From Pycnococcus provasolii (lineage: Eukaryota; Chlorophyta; Pseudoscourfieldiophyceae; Pseudoscourfieldiales; Pycnococcaceae): a stretch of DNA of 64,000 nucleotides. The stretch lies in NCBI GenBank assembly GCA_938743325.2, contig OW568887.1, positions 248,001 to 312,000 of the forward strand, written 5' to 3'. A program made the position numbers and the translations under genes. Of the stretch, positions 12,301 to 21,869 are shown piece after piece. The notes below the pieces were generated by a model. That model made no database searches, was not told the DNA's origin, and worked only from the letters and a program-made list of their open reading frames with translations. Position 1 is the stretch's first letter; each line of letters starts with the position of its first letter.

Positions 12301-12673
12301 GCCTGCTGCTCCGCCATCTGCGCCGCCACCTGCGCCACCGCCCCAATCGGGACGTCGTGCTAAGGCTTCTGGACCACCCTCGGCACCTCCACCACCCGCG
12401 CCGCCGAATGGCGTGCCTTCGCTCCAACTGCCATCTCAGCAGCCTCCGTCAGGACCTCCATCTGCGGCGGGAGCGCAAGCTTCGAGTTCATCAGCAGTCG
12501 GCCGCGGTCGTTCGTCAAGGCCTCGCCGATCTGGCCGAGAAGAAGGCACCAGCGCCGCCGCCGCCGCCGCACCACCACCACCACCATCGCAATCCGGTGC
12601 TCCCCCTCCTCCTTCAGGCGAGGCGACGTCAACCCGCTCGACGACGAGAAAGGCGCGTCCAGGCCGTCGGTGA
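9395..12673 (+). CDS. IQ-motif and PHD-finger proline-rich protein (about 1,092 aa)
   Basis: The start is placed at ATG 9395 (MPPRKPGKARP). An ATG at 9167 is also in frame, but the intervening residues look like translated leader. The N-terminal 370 residues are proline-rich and disordered and include three near-identical 40-residue tandem repeats. Residues about 373-478 contain four IQ motifs (IQSSYRGYVARKRKR, LQAAVRGMLYRRQKR, VQALYRGFAERRR, IGSAVRGFLTRKR), which bind calmodulin-like proteins. Directly after, at about 478-530, is a PHD finger (C-x-C...C-x-x-C...H-x-x-C...W-x-C-x-x-C) of the type that reads histone tails. The rest is Pro/Ser/Arg-rich, with another poly-Pro region near the C-terminus. 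IQ motifs joined to a PHD finger is an uncommon combination. A calmodulin-linked chromatin role is inference only. Confidence 0.78.
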   Translation: MPPRKPGKARPSRSTPRAEEAPEEGSLSLPSESKAPDKSTDLLKPPGLQPPPPPQDETIKSAPNQTKDRGATSARRNRPKKDEKVKSAPPPPPPAASSSSDQQATDAANTQDDKQPVSARRSRPNKASAPPPPPAASSSSDQQATDAANTQDDKQPVSARRSRPNKASAPPPPPPASSSSDQQATDAANTRNDKQPVSARRSRPNKASAPPPPPPPGSEGSKRTPRHGVTSPLLPPLEKRPSLPSADAPPPPLPEPTKADEKKRRKNLAPISARKSKGGGNPPPPPPRAPPVATSRAAKKLPVKSKKSAPPPPPPNYPRQARGVVGRKAEAAECDLILAELLGEATGADTVDMLVTWPKIEDDEKVYEEAAALSIQSSYRGYVARKRKREIVRFRKMRASAITLQAAVRGMLYRRQKRAEAAAAIAVQALYRGFAERRRYDEILQRRRLATEDFAASLIGSAVRGFLTRKRVRHTYALNAVCVCSRLPFGEMISCIECLETFHVGCVGLAPSQRGRATMPDSLTWLCPDCQGEEIFRPAAKGTLQISGIGGDRSGNNTPLRGPTPTQKTRPTPRASAPADNNKSAPVDNKKRRPGQRARKSEPEPPPSLPPLPLPKPGEKTDSKAHLPSLAQFYTRPPPMQSALTHLHAVDSLDVRLLLKQVPRLAPLNAGVPLTAPARTTAASPLPSLVPSPSPSFLNEKRGTDPAPGVYGRRSPSPTKPKPQRPPSASPTVVLPSLVTDEQSRRILLEKPETCRVVIEHNARSNAPVPLEEVNPKAAALLFGARRRRQGVESARSPSPMPGIRDAVEPASARGRAMAATSFARRAEEQLLELLARAKGLAPALYTDGRPLRAYPATVGHNLPPLGIVPLLRNEGETTRRLRGQRIRRARTGALSPSQLGSASPPFDGNRGGGMSPTDKPYKVAPKIMVSPTSADRIAKMKERQQMLQRIDSEKAPPPARSTRRPGRPPAAPPSAPPPAPPPQSGRRAKASGPPSAPPPPAPPNGVPSLQLPSQQPPSGPPSAAGAQASSSSAVGRGRSSRPRRSGREEGTSAAAAAAPPPPPSQSGAPPPPSGEATSTRSTTRKARPGRR
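9655..10020 (+). repeat. Three tandem 120-bp coding repeats
   Basis: The unit encodes about 40 residues (poly-Pro, then ASSSSDQQATDAAN..., then PVSARRSRPNKA) and recurs with a period of exactly 120 bp at about 9661, 9781 and 9901. A partial fourth poly-Pro start lies at 10021. The copies are almost identical at DNA level, including synonymous sites, so the amplification is recent or the copies are homogenised. Confidence 0.9.
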
Positions 12674-12938
12674 CCTTCGTAACAATATATAATCTCTTTG
12701 AATATAATCAATATGGCGTTTACTCGCATTGAAAAATTCCTGACACAATAAGCTGCGCGTACATCCAAGAAAAACCACCATCACCGCATATACTTGTGTA
12801 TCAAAAAATCCCCCACGCAAACGCCGAGTTTGTTCCGAGCTATTGTTTTTATTTGATTAGTCCCTCCAGAAAGAGGTCTCTGCTTCAACCGCCGTGATCT
12901 ACAACACTCACTCTTCCTCCCAACACGCGTCTCCGTTC

Positions 12939-14242
12939 TTAGTTGGCAAGAGCCGAGCAGGCTGGAAGTTTTGCCACACTCTGGAACTTCTCGTTGCTAT
13001 ATTTCTTGTTGACCGCCACGAGGCTGGCCGTCGCCTGTTTGCCGTGAAGCGTGCACAGGTGGCGTGCCACCTCGAGCACCTGCTCCTCCGTGTATCCCGG
13101 GCAGTGCGCCGAAAACGTGCTGGTCCACGGCGATGTGGACGAGCGCGGCTCAGTCGTTCGGACGGCGGCGTACACGGCGCCGGCGGAGAGCAGCGGAGCG
13201 GGGTACTTGATCATGCTGTACTCTGGCAGCGCAAGCTCGAGGAAGAAGTTGGACAGGTGCTCCACCTGCTTCGTCGCCTTCACCGCCTTGTGGTAGCGCA
13301 CGAGGAACGTGTAAGGGGTCGGCAACGTGAGCGAGAATTTGAGCGTGTTCAAGATGAGCTTCTCCATCTGAAGGATCTGCTCGCGGGTGTACGCCTTGTC
13401 GGAGATGTAGACGAAGTCGCGCACCTCCGGAGCCCAGATCTCCTCGTACTTGGACGCAATGAGCATCGCCGTAACTCCGACGAGCTGAAGGTTCTTGCGC
13501 GTCACCGCCTTTTTCTCGAGGAACCTGTCGATGAGGTTGACGGTGAGCAGAAGTGTCTCGGGCATGAGCTTGAACTTGAGGTGCACCTCCACAAGCCAGT
13601 CGATGAGGATGGCGCGCATCTTGTCGTTGATGTCCGTCTGCCGGCTCATGTAGTCCGGGGACACGCGATAGTTGGGCTCCACGCGGCGGTAGTACGTGTA
13701 GATGTCGTTGATGTACTCAGTCACCGCGAGCACGTTACCCTTGTCCGCCTCGTCAATGTCCGGCACATTTCCGCGCGAGCTCGCGTCACGGGAAGCCGCC
13801 TCGCTGCGGCTCGAGAGCAGGCTGGACATGCTGCGTCCCGTCTGGCTTCCAAAGGCGGTGCGGCGCGTCTGCTGCGCGGCGGCGGCGGCATTCTCACGAG
13901 GTTTGAGCAGGTTACTTCGTGGACGTGTGGCGCCCCACGACGCACCAGGCCGATCGGTCAGTCCACCCGCCTTGGCGGCATCTTCCTTGCCAACTTGACA
14001 GCGAGCGGTGAGAGCACCAACAAGGTTCCCGATGTCACCAAGCGCCCTGTTTTTGTTTCATATGTTTTGTTGTGTACGTATATGTTGTTGTGTGTATATG
14101 TTCACGGTCAGTACTCCGTTGCATGAGTCGGTTATTGCTTGCTGTTGTTGTTTTTTTTGGCTTACCTTCGCGTCGTCGGCCCACCTCGTCCCATGACACC
14201 CGCGTTTTCATCCAGTACGTTCGACGCTCGCAGCGACGCCAT
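12939..14242 (-). CDS. Mitotic B-type cyclin, 2 exons (394 aa)
   Basis: Exon 1 is 14242-14166 (ATG), the intron is 14165-14047 (GTAAGC...CAG), and exon 2 is 14046-12939. The join gives RRALGDIGN, a canonical destruction box (R-x-x-L-x-x-I-x-N) near residue 26, with its second Arg codon split by the intron. The cyclin N-box starts near residue 160 (YRVSPDYMSRQTDINDKMR, MRAILIDWLVEVHLKFKL). The C-terminal cyclin fold follows (LTLPTPYTFLVRY, then FFLELAL). The protein binds and activates a CDK for entry into mitosis and is removed through APC/C. Length and motifs fit plant and algal CYCB. Several KEN-like and D-box-like Arg-Leu pairs follow the first box. The upstream region carries a C-run (G-run on plus) and an ACACAAGC repeat cluster. 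Confidence 0.9.
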
Positions 14243-14984
14243 CTTTCAGTAGGTTTTGTGTATGTTTTTTTTGGTAAAAGCGAAAAGACCTGAGAAGCGG
14301 ACCTGATAAGAAAAACGCAGAATGACAAGCAAAACAGAAAACGGAACAGAACAGGTGTGTGAGAATGAGGGTGTGAGTGAGAGTGTGCAGAGGAGGAGAA
14401 CAAAACCACAAGCACAGCAAGCCACACAAGCACAGCAAGCCACACAAGTGCACACAAGCACACAAGCACACACAAGCACAAGCACACACAAGCACAAGCC
14501 ACACACAAGCATGGCACGTACTTACCTGACAAACAAGCTCGGCGGGAATGGCGAGTCGGAATGGGGAGGGGACGAAGACTTTTCAGCTGTCGGGGGGAGG
14601 GGTCAAAGAAGAAAGCCGTTGTGAAAGGGGGGGGGGGGGGGCCTGGGAGAGGGAGGGTGAGAGGGGGGAAGGGATCCGGGACCTGGGAGGGCACTGGGGA
14701 AGGGGCAACTGTTAACATCCCGCCCGGCATACAAAAAAAACCAACAACGAACGGCGTTTCTTCTCCCTTCCCCTCCCCTCCCCTCCCAGCAGGGCCCGGC
14801 CCACCTAACCTTAACCTAGGTGCGGCGGATTGACCTGGAGGGAGGGGGGGTCCCGGGAAAAACTAACAATCATCCGGGGGCCTTCCCAGTCCTCCTTTTT
14901 TTAAGGCTCGGTCAAACACCTCATGTTGCAGAAACAAATGGGGGTTTGGTACTCGTACCCTTAGTTTGGGACATGGTTTCGGGG
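14243..14984. other. Intergenic: fumarase 3' side and cyclin 5' leader
   Basis: It contains a compound CACAAGCA/GCACACAA repeat (about 14,405-14,510), a run of 14 G at 14,628-14,641 followed by GGGAGGG-rich DNA, and CCCTTCCCCTCCCCTCCC near 14,765. On the minus strand this is the promoter and leader side of cyclin B. The G-run could form a G-quadruplex. No gene is seen. Confidence 0.5.
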
Positions 14985-16529
14985 TTACTTGGCGGTGCGC
15001 TGCCGCTTCGCCGACACTCCATTGCTCGACTTCGGAGCGTTCGTCATGTCCTCGGGACGCACCCACTCGTCGAACTGTGCGTCCGTCACCAAACCCAACT
15101 CGAGCGCCGACTCGCGCAGAGTTATGCCCTTCTTGTGCGCGTTCTTCGCAATCTTTGCCGCGCTGTCGTAGCCGATGTGCGTATTTAGAGCTGTCACCAA
15201 CATAAGGCTGCGATCGAGGTGACCCTTGATGTTCGACTCGTTCGCCACCATCCCCTTCACGCAGTGGTCGACGAAGCTGCGGCACGAGTCGCTCAGTAAG
15301 CGCACGCTGTGAAGCAGGTTGTGCATCATCATCGGCTTGTACACGTTGAGCTCGAAGTTGCCCTGCGAGCCGCCCACCGTGACCGCAAAGTGGTTGCCCA
15401 TCACCTGTGCGCACACCATTGTCATCGCCTCGCACTGCGTAGGGTTCACCTTGCCAGGCATGATGGACGAACCGGGCTCGTTCTCCGGTAGGCTCAGCTC
15501 GCCGATGCCTGAGCGAGGGCCGGAGCCGAGCCAGCGAATGTCGTTGGCAATCTTCATCAGAGCACACGCGAGCGTGTTGAGTGTGCCGCTCGCCTGGACG
15601 AGCGCGTCGTGCGCTGCAAGCTGCGCAAACTTGTTCTCCGCGCTGCGAAACTTCAGGCCCGTGATTATAGTGATCTCCTCCGCCACCGTGTCGGCGAACT
15701 TTGGGTGGGCGTTCAAACCCGTGCCAACGGCAGTTCCACCGATGGCCAAGTCGCGCATTCCCTCGATAGCCGCCTCCAGGCGCGGGAGCATAGCGTCCAG
15801 CTGCGCAACGTATCCGCTGAACTCCTGACCGAGCGTCAGTGGAACGGCATCCATGAGGTGCGTGCGCCCAATCTTGACAATATGCTCGAACGCCTCCGTC
15901 TTATCCGCGAGCGCGTCGCGCATGCCGCGCACAGCGGGTAGAAGACGGTGCGTCATCTCCTCAACGCCCGCGACGTACATCGCCGTCGGGAACGTGTCGT
16001 TCGAGCTCTGCCCGTAGTTGACGTGGTCGTTCGGGTGCACGGGTGTCTTCGAACCCATCACGCCCCCAGCCGCCTCGATGGCGGCGTTCGAGATGACCTC
16101 GTTCGTGTTCATGTTGGACTGCGTTCCGGATCCCGTCTGCCACACGCGAAGCGGGAAGTGCTCGTCCAGCTCACCCTTGATTACGCGCTCAGCCGCCCCG
16201 TCAATCATATCCGCGACTGCACCGTCCAGCGTGCTGAGCTTCTTGTTGGCGCGCGCGCACGCCTGCTTCAGAACGCCAAACGCGCGAATCACAGCTCTGG
16301 GCATGACGTCCGCTCCAATGTCGAAGTGCACGAGCGAGCGCGCCGTCTGTGCGCCATAGTACGCGGTGGCTGGCACGCGCATGGGCCCCATCGTGTCCGT
16401 CTCTTCGCGGAACTTCATGCCGGATGCGTCTGACATGCCACGGATTGGGATGGGTCCCGGAGCCGAGAACACGGCGGGTGACGTGTAAAGCGAGCAGTAA
16501 AGCGGGCGAGCACCACTAGGGTTTCGCAT
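14985..16529 (-). CDS. FUM1: Fumarate hydratase, class II (514 aa)
   Basis: It catalyses reversible hydration of fumarate to L-malate in the TCA cycle. The protein aligns over its whole length with FumC-type homotetrameric enzymes. Visible motifs are [13 protein letters not shown] near residue 133, [20 protein letters not shown], the H of [16 protein letters not shown], and the family signature [11 protein letters not shown] near residue 353. The first 35 residues are Arg/Pro/Ser-rich with no acidic residue until Asp-34, consistent with a mitochondrial presequence. The C-terminus carries an extra basic tail (SAKRQRTAK) beyond the usual end, which looks like a nuclear localisation signal. Class II fumarases have dual mitochondrial and cytosolic/nuclear roles in other eukaryotes, so this tail may matter. 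The start is ATG 16529. Confidence 0.95.
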   Translation of the reverse strand: MRNPSGARPLYCSLYTSPAVFSAPGPIPIRGMSDASGMKFREETDTMGPMRVPATAYYGAQTARSLVHFDIGADVMPRAVIRAFGVLKQACARANKKLSTLDGAVADMIDGAAERVIKGELDEHFPLRVWQTGSGTQSNMNTNEVISNAAIEAAGGVMGSKTPVHPNDHVNYGQSSNDTFPTAMYVAGVEEMTHRLLPAVRGMRDALADKTEAFEHIVKIGRTHLMDAVPLTLGQEFSGYVAQLDAMLPRLEAAIEGMRDLAIGGTAVGTGLNAHPKFADTVAEEITIITGLKFRSAENKFAQLAAHDALVQASGTLNTLACALMKIANDIRWLGSGPRSGIGELSLPENEPGSSIMPGKVNPTQCEAMTMVCAQVMGNHFAVTVGGSQGNFELNVYKPMMMHNLLHSVRLLSDSCRSFVDHCVKGMVANESNIKGHLDRSLMLVTALNTHIGYDSAAKIAKNAHKKGITLRESALELGLVTDAQFDEWVRPEDMTNAPKSSNGVSAKRQRTAK

Positions 16530-18198
16530 TTTGTCTCAGCGGGCACGGCTAACCTTAGGGTTTCGCACTCCACTCGGGGTTTTGGGGGGGGAACGGGAAC
16601 GACGACGCTCCTCGTGCTCATGCTCATCAGTCATCATCACCCTCACCAGCGTCCTCATCGAGCGTGGTGCAAACGACATGACGTCACAATCGACACTGGG
16701 GAAGGCTCGTATGTACCTATCCTATATTCGGAACCTGTAGGGGAATGGGGTTTCGATCACATGGGTAAACCTTAGTTGGATCTCACACCCTTCCTACCCT
16801 TTCCTACCCTTTCCTACTTGCACTTTTTGACTCTTGTGAGTTGTGACCATGCCCTTCGTACCAGAAGTTGAGCTACTGTAAGTTTAGGCGGTGACCACTG
16901 ATCCCTGTCCACTGCCCACGCCGCATAGCGTCTGCCACTGAACGACCTCTCCGGGCACCTCTTCGGGCACGCCGCCTGCATGGACTGATGGAAGGGGACC
17001 CCCTTCCATCAGCCCTTCCATCAGCTTCGATTGGCGGCGGATCAAAAGCTGGGACCAAGCCTGGGACCCCAGCTGCCAGCCGCCTGGCCAGATGCTGCAG
17101 AAGATGGCAGAGGAAGTATCTCGCGTTCACCAATCTGAGCCGCCTTCCGCCTGGACCTTTTTTTTCTGGCGGCAAGATTCCAACGGATTCGTTTCGTCCT
17201 TGTCAGACGAATGTTTGCGAAGCTTTCCCCATTTCCCATAAACCAACAAATTCGAACGAAACCGGTGAGGCGAGTCGCATAGGATCAGCAACAGCGTGCC
17301 CATTCTAGCTTCGTTGCATGGGAGCGTTGTCAACGAAAACAAATACTGTGGAAAAACGATAAAAAAAGAAAACGACGAGATGCGCAGCCTCTTCCCTGAA
17401 TTCCTGCGAATTTCACGGGAAAACGGCAGCACATTCCCCAGCGATGGGGATCTTCGCCATGGCGCTCTAAAATCGCGCAATGGCTGATTCCCACGTCCAG
17501 GGCGCGTGCCCTGTGGGGTGCCCTGTGGAATGTGTATGGAATGTGCATTCAGGAGAATGTGCACGTGGAGCAAAAGTCCGAAAAAGGCGAGGGGGCTGGT
17601 GAGGCGACCCACCACCTTGTTGGCCTGTTGGGTGACTCAACACGCTTATTACATAGGGGAATGTACATAGCGGGTACACCGCGTACACAGCGGGTACATA
17701 GGGGAATAGCTTTGGTGGGTATTCCGCTCCCCCCCCCCTTTCCTTCCCGCAGACGGCAGACGGCAGACGGCGCGTTTGCTTATTCATTCGCGCGCACCTT
17801 GGAACGTGTCAGTAAGTGAGTAAGAACTACCTTAAGTAAGGCCGGACGTATTCCGCTTTCTTCGTCCCTACCTTAATACAAAACAAGTACAAGTCAAGGT
17901 CAAGTACGTTAAGTAAAGGTTTACGTCGAAGAAGAAGTGGTTTGGTTTTTTTGATTGGTTTGGTTTGGTTAAGTTGTGTGTGTGTGAGAGAGTGTGTGTG
18001 TTAGTGAAAACGCGGTGAGGGAAAACTTTGGTTTTGGCACTCCCTGTTAACTTGCTTTCAACACGCACAGCTTTGCTTCGTCGGTGACGCCTTGCTAGTT
18101 GGCCCATACTTACACGGCACACGCACGCACGCACACACACACACATGTTAACATAGCACAGACTTTTCAACCACTCCGGAGAACTACAAGGAAACATC
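16530..18198. other. 1.67-kb intergenic region between divergent fumarase and DUF3700-like genes
   Basis: No supported gene. It contains CCTTAGGGTTT and GGGGTTTTGGGGGGG near the fumarase start. There are three CCTACCCTTT units near 16,792-16,816, and a poly-T beside TTCTGGC near 17,158. A small repeat cluster at 17,650-17,706 (ACATAGGGGAAT and AGCGGGTACA, each twice) and GT-rich DNA near 17,985 are also present. Open frames on both strands lack domains and credible starts. Confidence 0.5.
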
Positions 18199-19167
18199 AT
18201 GTTTTGCGTCTTTTTGAACCCGGATTCGGACAAGACGTCACTTGCTGAGACACTCGAGGCGAGCGTGGCAGGATTGCAAGACAAGGAGCAGGCGGCGCGC
18301 ACAAAGACGTACCAGTCGGCGAACCAGGTGTTCGGATGTGCCTACGACAACATCGTGAAAAAGGGAGTAGCGGCCGCGGCTTCCAACCGCATGAGCAAAG
18401 CCGAGAGTGCAACCGGCCAGATCTTCACTAGCAGCCGCCTTTTGCGGCGTATGGGAGACCCTGTGATAGCCAAGGCTTCGATGAATCTCAAGGATGGCGA
18501 TCAAATCTCGGATGCAGCCATCATTGCGCAGCACGTGGCCGGTTGCTTGGCGCGCGTGAAGTGGACCAAGGGACGTAACGTTATGAAGGCACTCCGCGGT
18601 ATGAAACTAGCAGGCATTCAGCCGCGAAGCAGCAAACGTATTAGCGTCACGGAGCTCGGCGGGAAGGGGATGCTGCCAACCGCTACCACCGCCACGCCAA
18701 ACGCAGGAGTTGCTGAGGACACTGCCCCTGCTGACTTGCCCAAGCCGGCAGATGACACACCTTTCATCCCGGTAACCAACGCGAACGACATGCTGAAGGC
18801 TATCAACGGAACCTTCGCATTTGTCGTCTACGACACAAAGCGGGACATGCTGTTCGTCGCAAGGTCGATCAGCCATTCACTGAACGGCAAGACGGTCGAA
18901 GTTCCTATGTTGTACTGGGCCGTGGACACGCTGAACAACCAGGTGATCGTGAGCTTAGACGCGGAGCAGATTCCGGCACACCTCGCGGCGTCGGAGTTTC
19001 CCGCTGGACACTTTGCATGGGTGGGAAGGAGTGGCGCGAAGGAATTGCCGCAGACACACATGTTCGCCGAGCAGGCCTCCGCCCCTGCGCCCGCCGACGC
19101 GTCCGCGCCAGAGAAGGTTCCGATGGCTGCGGAAGACGCGCAGGCTGCGCCGATCGCTGCAGCATGA
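18199..19167 (+). CDS. DUF3700-like (YGL/LRDR) glutamine-amidotransferase-fold protein (322 aa)
   Basis: The C-terminal half resembles plant aluminium-induced/TSJT1-type proteins and the N-terminal domain of asparagine synthetase. It shows NGTFAFVVYDTKRDMLFVARS (near residue 210), then PMLYWAV, then a strand ending with an FPAGHFAW-like turn. These proteins have an Ntn-hydrolase-like fold, and most plant members are stress or sugar responsive with unknown activity. The N-terminus is M-F-C rather than the M-C-G-I of active class II amidotransferases, so catalysis is doubtful. An Ala/Pro-rich tail ends the protein. The start ATG 18199 follows a CA-rich leader. The family assignment is by pattern and moderate. 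Confidence 0.6.
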   Translation: MFCVFLNPDSDKTSLAETLEASVAGLQDKEQAARTKTYQSANQVFGCAYDNIVKKGVAAAASNRMSKAESATGQIFTSSRLLRRMGDPVIAKASMNLKDGDQISDAAIIAQHVAGCLARVKWTKGRNVMKALRGMKLAGIQPRSSKRISVTELGGKGMLPTATTATPNAGVAEDTAPADLPKPADDTPFIPVTNANDMLKAINGTFAFVVYDTKRDMLFVARSISHSLNGKTVEVPMLYWAVDTLNNQVIVSLDAEQIPAHLAASEFPAGHFAWVGRSGAKELPQTHMFAEQASAPAPADASAPEKVPMAAEDAQAAPIAAA

Positions 19168-19551
19168 GTTTTGGGATGGGCACTTTGTCGGTGGTATCTA
19201 TCAACTTTACTAGGGAGCTTCGAAACGAAAAGGGAGGTTGTGGCTTCCTGTCAAGCAATAAATATCGTCAATGCATATCGTAATCTCAAGTATGTTTATA
19301 GTTTTGCGTAATCATCGTCAACTGTTCAAGTCGTTCACACCACTCACACATGTACTGCACCACATGGCGTGAGAGCACCCGTTTTCCTTGCGCTCGTCGT
19401 CGTCGCCATCAACGACACCACATGGGCTATGTACTAGAAATATGTACCTTTTCTCCATGGATCTCTGAATGGTACGTGTGTGAATGGAAAAACTTTTCAT
19501 TTTTTCTTTATGTGGCTTGTAACAAATCGACGTGAGCGGATCATGCGGCAT
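19168..19551. other. Convergent intergenic spacer
   Basis: It lies between the 3' ends of the DUF3700-like and CaaX coiled-coil genes. AATAAA at about 19,258 is a plausible polyadenylation signal for the plus-strand gene. No gene is seen. Confidence 0.5.
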
Positions 19552-20418
19552 CTATTGCACGGAGCAGCACACCGGCGGCGGCTCCGCCGCTCGGTTTGCT
19601 AGCGTCGGACTCGCCATGGGGCTCGCCGAGACGTCGTCCGACGGATTTCCGCCAAACGGATGGCTGAAGTTGCCCGCAGCGCGCGTCTCCGTCCCCGGCG
19701 TGATCGCCACGGGCCGTGCTTGCACCGAGCCTGGAGTTCGCACGTCGTTGGCCGCCGATCTCAACTCTATCTCCTTGCGGCGCAGCTTTGTCACCTCCTC
19801 GCTGAAGTCGTGGCTCGTGTTCAAGTGGCTCAGCTCCGCGCGCTCTAGGCGCATGATCGCCGCCTCGTACTCATCCTGCACGTCCTCCAGCCATGCCTTC
19901 ACCTCTTCGCTGATAGCTGAATCGCTGCCGCGCGGCGGCGCTGGCAACCTCACACCCAAGTCGGAAGAGACGGCCTGCTGAGCCTTTCGCCGCCTGTGTG
20001 GAGATTTCGATCGCTGCGCCTCCTGCCGCAATTCGTCGACATCTTTTCGCAGAGATGCGTTTAGATTTTCAAGCAGTGAGTTGACTTCCTTCACATCGTT
20101 CATTTCGGATCGGAGCAGGTCGTTATCCTGGAGCACGGCAGCAAGCTTCGCCTCGGCGGTCAGCCGCTCGCGGTTGGCTGCGGCGGCAAGCGTGCGGGCG
20201 CGGTGTAGCTTTTCGCGGAACACGTCCTCCGCGTCGCGCAACGCCTGCGACTTTCGCACGTCCATCGAGGTAGGCAAGACTGGAGTTTTGTAGTCGAGCT
20301 TGCGACTGTTAGGCGCCGTCTGAAGCCGTCCGATGTACTTGTTCATGATATCCCCTGTCGTCTTGAGACCTGATCTCGGACTCGCCGACTGTTCGACGAG
20401 AGTCGCCGGTGTTCCCAT
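19552..20418 (-). CDS. Coiled-coil protein with C-terminal CaaX box (288 aa)
   Basis: Starts at ATG 20418. Residues about 60-145 and 165-230 are strongly predicted coiled coil by eye (heptads of Leu with Glu/Arg/Lys). They are separated by a basic SKSPHRRRKAQQ linker. The last four residues are C-S-V-Q, preceded by another Cys. A C-terminal C-a-a-X with X = Gln is a good substrate for protein farnesyltransferase, and the extra Cys could be palmitoylated. The protein may thus be tethered to a membrane by its tail. No named family is recognised. The convergent neighbour is the DUF3700-like gene. Confidence 0.6.
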   Translation of the reverse strand: MGTPATLVEQSASPRSGLKTTGDIMNKYIGRLQTAPNSRKLDYKTPVLPTSMDVRKSQALRDAEDVFREKLHRARTLAAAANRERLTAEAKLAAVLQDNDLLRSEMNDVKEVNSLLENLNASLRKDVDELRQEAQRSKSPHRRRKAQQAVSSDLGVRLPAPPRGSDSAISEEVKAWLEDVQDEYEAAIMRLERAELSHLNTSHDFSEEVTKLRRKEIELRSAANDVRTPGSVQARPVAITPGTETRAAGNFSHPFGGNPSDDVSASPMASPTLANRAAEPPPVCCSVQ

Positions 20419-21654
20419 GGCTGCCGCTCGTCGTCAAATCTGTGCCGTGTGCTTATTCGTACAAAGTCGATCCGCTGTCTGCTCTATTTATGAGACAACG
20501 ATCCTCGCAAGTGGAGCAGCCGGTGTGCAATCTCTTCCCTGCGCGGTAAAGAAGCGAGAGAAGCGCCGAGCTCGCTGTGTATCTTTGTTAGGTGCGCCGG
20601 CCGACACACTGCACACACACACACACACACTATATATATATATATACCACCAGTGCACCCACAAGCCTACAGCCGTACACACACACACACACGTACCAAG
20701 GAGCCGTGTCAAGGGCAAACAAGTCAACAGTCAAGACACACCGAAGATTATCAAAGTTGCGTTGCGAAACCAACTTCACCACTTAAGTTTATTGCGCGCG
20801 CCCAATGAGGTCGGACGCAGCACAGAAGTTGTCGCACCTCTGCTGTGGATACCCCCTTAATAACGCGAGCCTTACCGAACCACTCAACGAGGTATAAGTT
20901 TGGTAGTAAACTCTCGTGTGTTGTTAAATCAGGCGCCCTTCCCTTCCCTTCCCGAGGTGAGCCTCAGCCGTGAGCCTCAGGTGTCAGGTCAGGAGGCGAA
21001 GCAAGCAAGGGCGCACACAGGAGACCCATTGGGTTCCTTCAAGCATTCAAGGGTGGACGAACCAGGCCTGCCATAACCCTCCCAACAACAAATCCTCCGT
21101 GCTGGTTTGAGCCTCCTCGTCTGGAATCCAACGGACAACAAGCGTTGGGGAATGATCACCCGAGGGAGACTTGCATTGCACGAGATTTTGCCCGAGGGAG
21201 AGTGGGAGACCTGTTGCCTGTGCTTGGCAGCCTTGCAGCTTGCAAGTCTACCTTTACCAACCTACTTCTACACCTGTGTGCTTCTTCAACGCCACTTTTT
21301 AAAGGTTTCGCAAGCCTTGTTAAGCCTAGGAAGGGTATCCTTCCTACCGTAAGGGGAACCTTTCGATTGTGGCTACCTAAGACAACGAAGGATCCCCCTC
21401 CGATCCCTGTCCCTGTCCCTTGCTCCTGGTGTTCTCCCGTCAACAACCTTTGGGGTCAGGGTTAGGGTTAGGAGGGGAAGTCAAGTGCCAAAAAGTCAAA
21501 AAAAAAAAAAAAAAAAAATTTTTCCCCGGGGCATGGCGTCCATGACATGCTCCGGGGCGGTTCTTATGGCGGCTTCTGCGGCCTCGGCCGACCACGGAAA
21601 CGACTGTAACCCCACCCAGTTACCGACACCGCAGGTGGCACGACGCCTCGAGTT
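20419..21654. other. Intergenic region with CA/TA microsatellite and telomere-like motif
   Basis: It carries a (CA)n-(TA)n compound microsatellite (20,612-20,647) in the leader of the coiled-coil gene. GTCAGGGTTAGGGTTAGG lies at about 21,452-21,472, and a run of over 20 A at about 21,499-21,521 is followed by T and C runs. Open frames at 21,145-21,715 have no recognisable domain. Nothing here is called as a gene. Confidence 0.5.
20612..20647. repeat. (CA)n(TA)n compound microsatellite
   Basis: About nine CA units run directly into about eight TA units, roughly 195-230 bp upstream of the coiled-coil gene start. It is a simple-sequence repeat with no further function visible. Confidence 0.9.
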
Positions 21655-21706
21655 TGTCGCAACCGTTGGGCGCGTGGACGCGGTTAAGGTTGTACTCTCT
21701 CCACTC
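21655..21706 (+). repeat. Repeat A, copy 1 (52 bp)
   Basis: It is identical to 22166-22217. In this copy it is directly followed by repeat B. Confidence 0.9.
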
Positions 21707-21869
21707 ACTAATTAACCACTGATGTTCACTTCCAATTCACCAATGGAGGGTTCCCTCAAGACTGTAGCTCGCCTTGACTGACCGTTTGCTGACTCTGGGT
21801 TTGTTGTGTAAAAAAAAGGAACGCTGTCCAAACGTTACTTGTCACTTAACTACTTAACCAACCACTACT
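21706..21869 (+). repeat. Repeat B, copy 1 (164 bp)
   Basis: It matches 23524-23688 throughout; the only difference seen is the length of one A-run. Confidence 0.95.

Noticed and set aside
12894-14126. Plus-strand frame of about 410 codons
   Set aside because: Antisense to cyclin B; Arg/His/Val-rich translation of the opposite strand.
18199-19167. Active class II glutamine amidotransferase
   Set aside because: The mature N-terminal Cys context (M-C-G-I) is absent, so only a fold-level call was kept.
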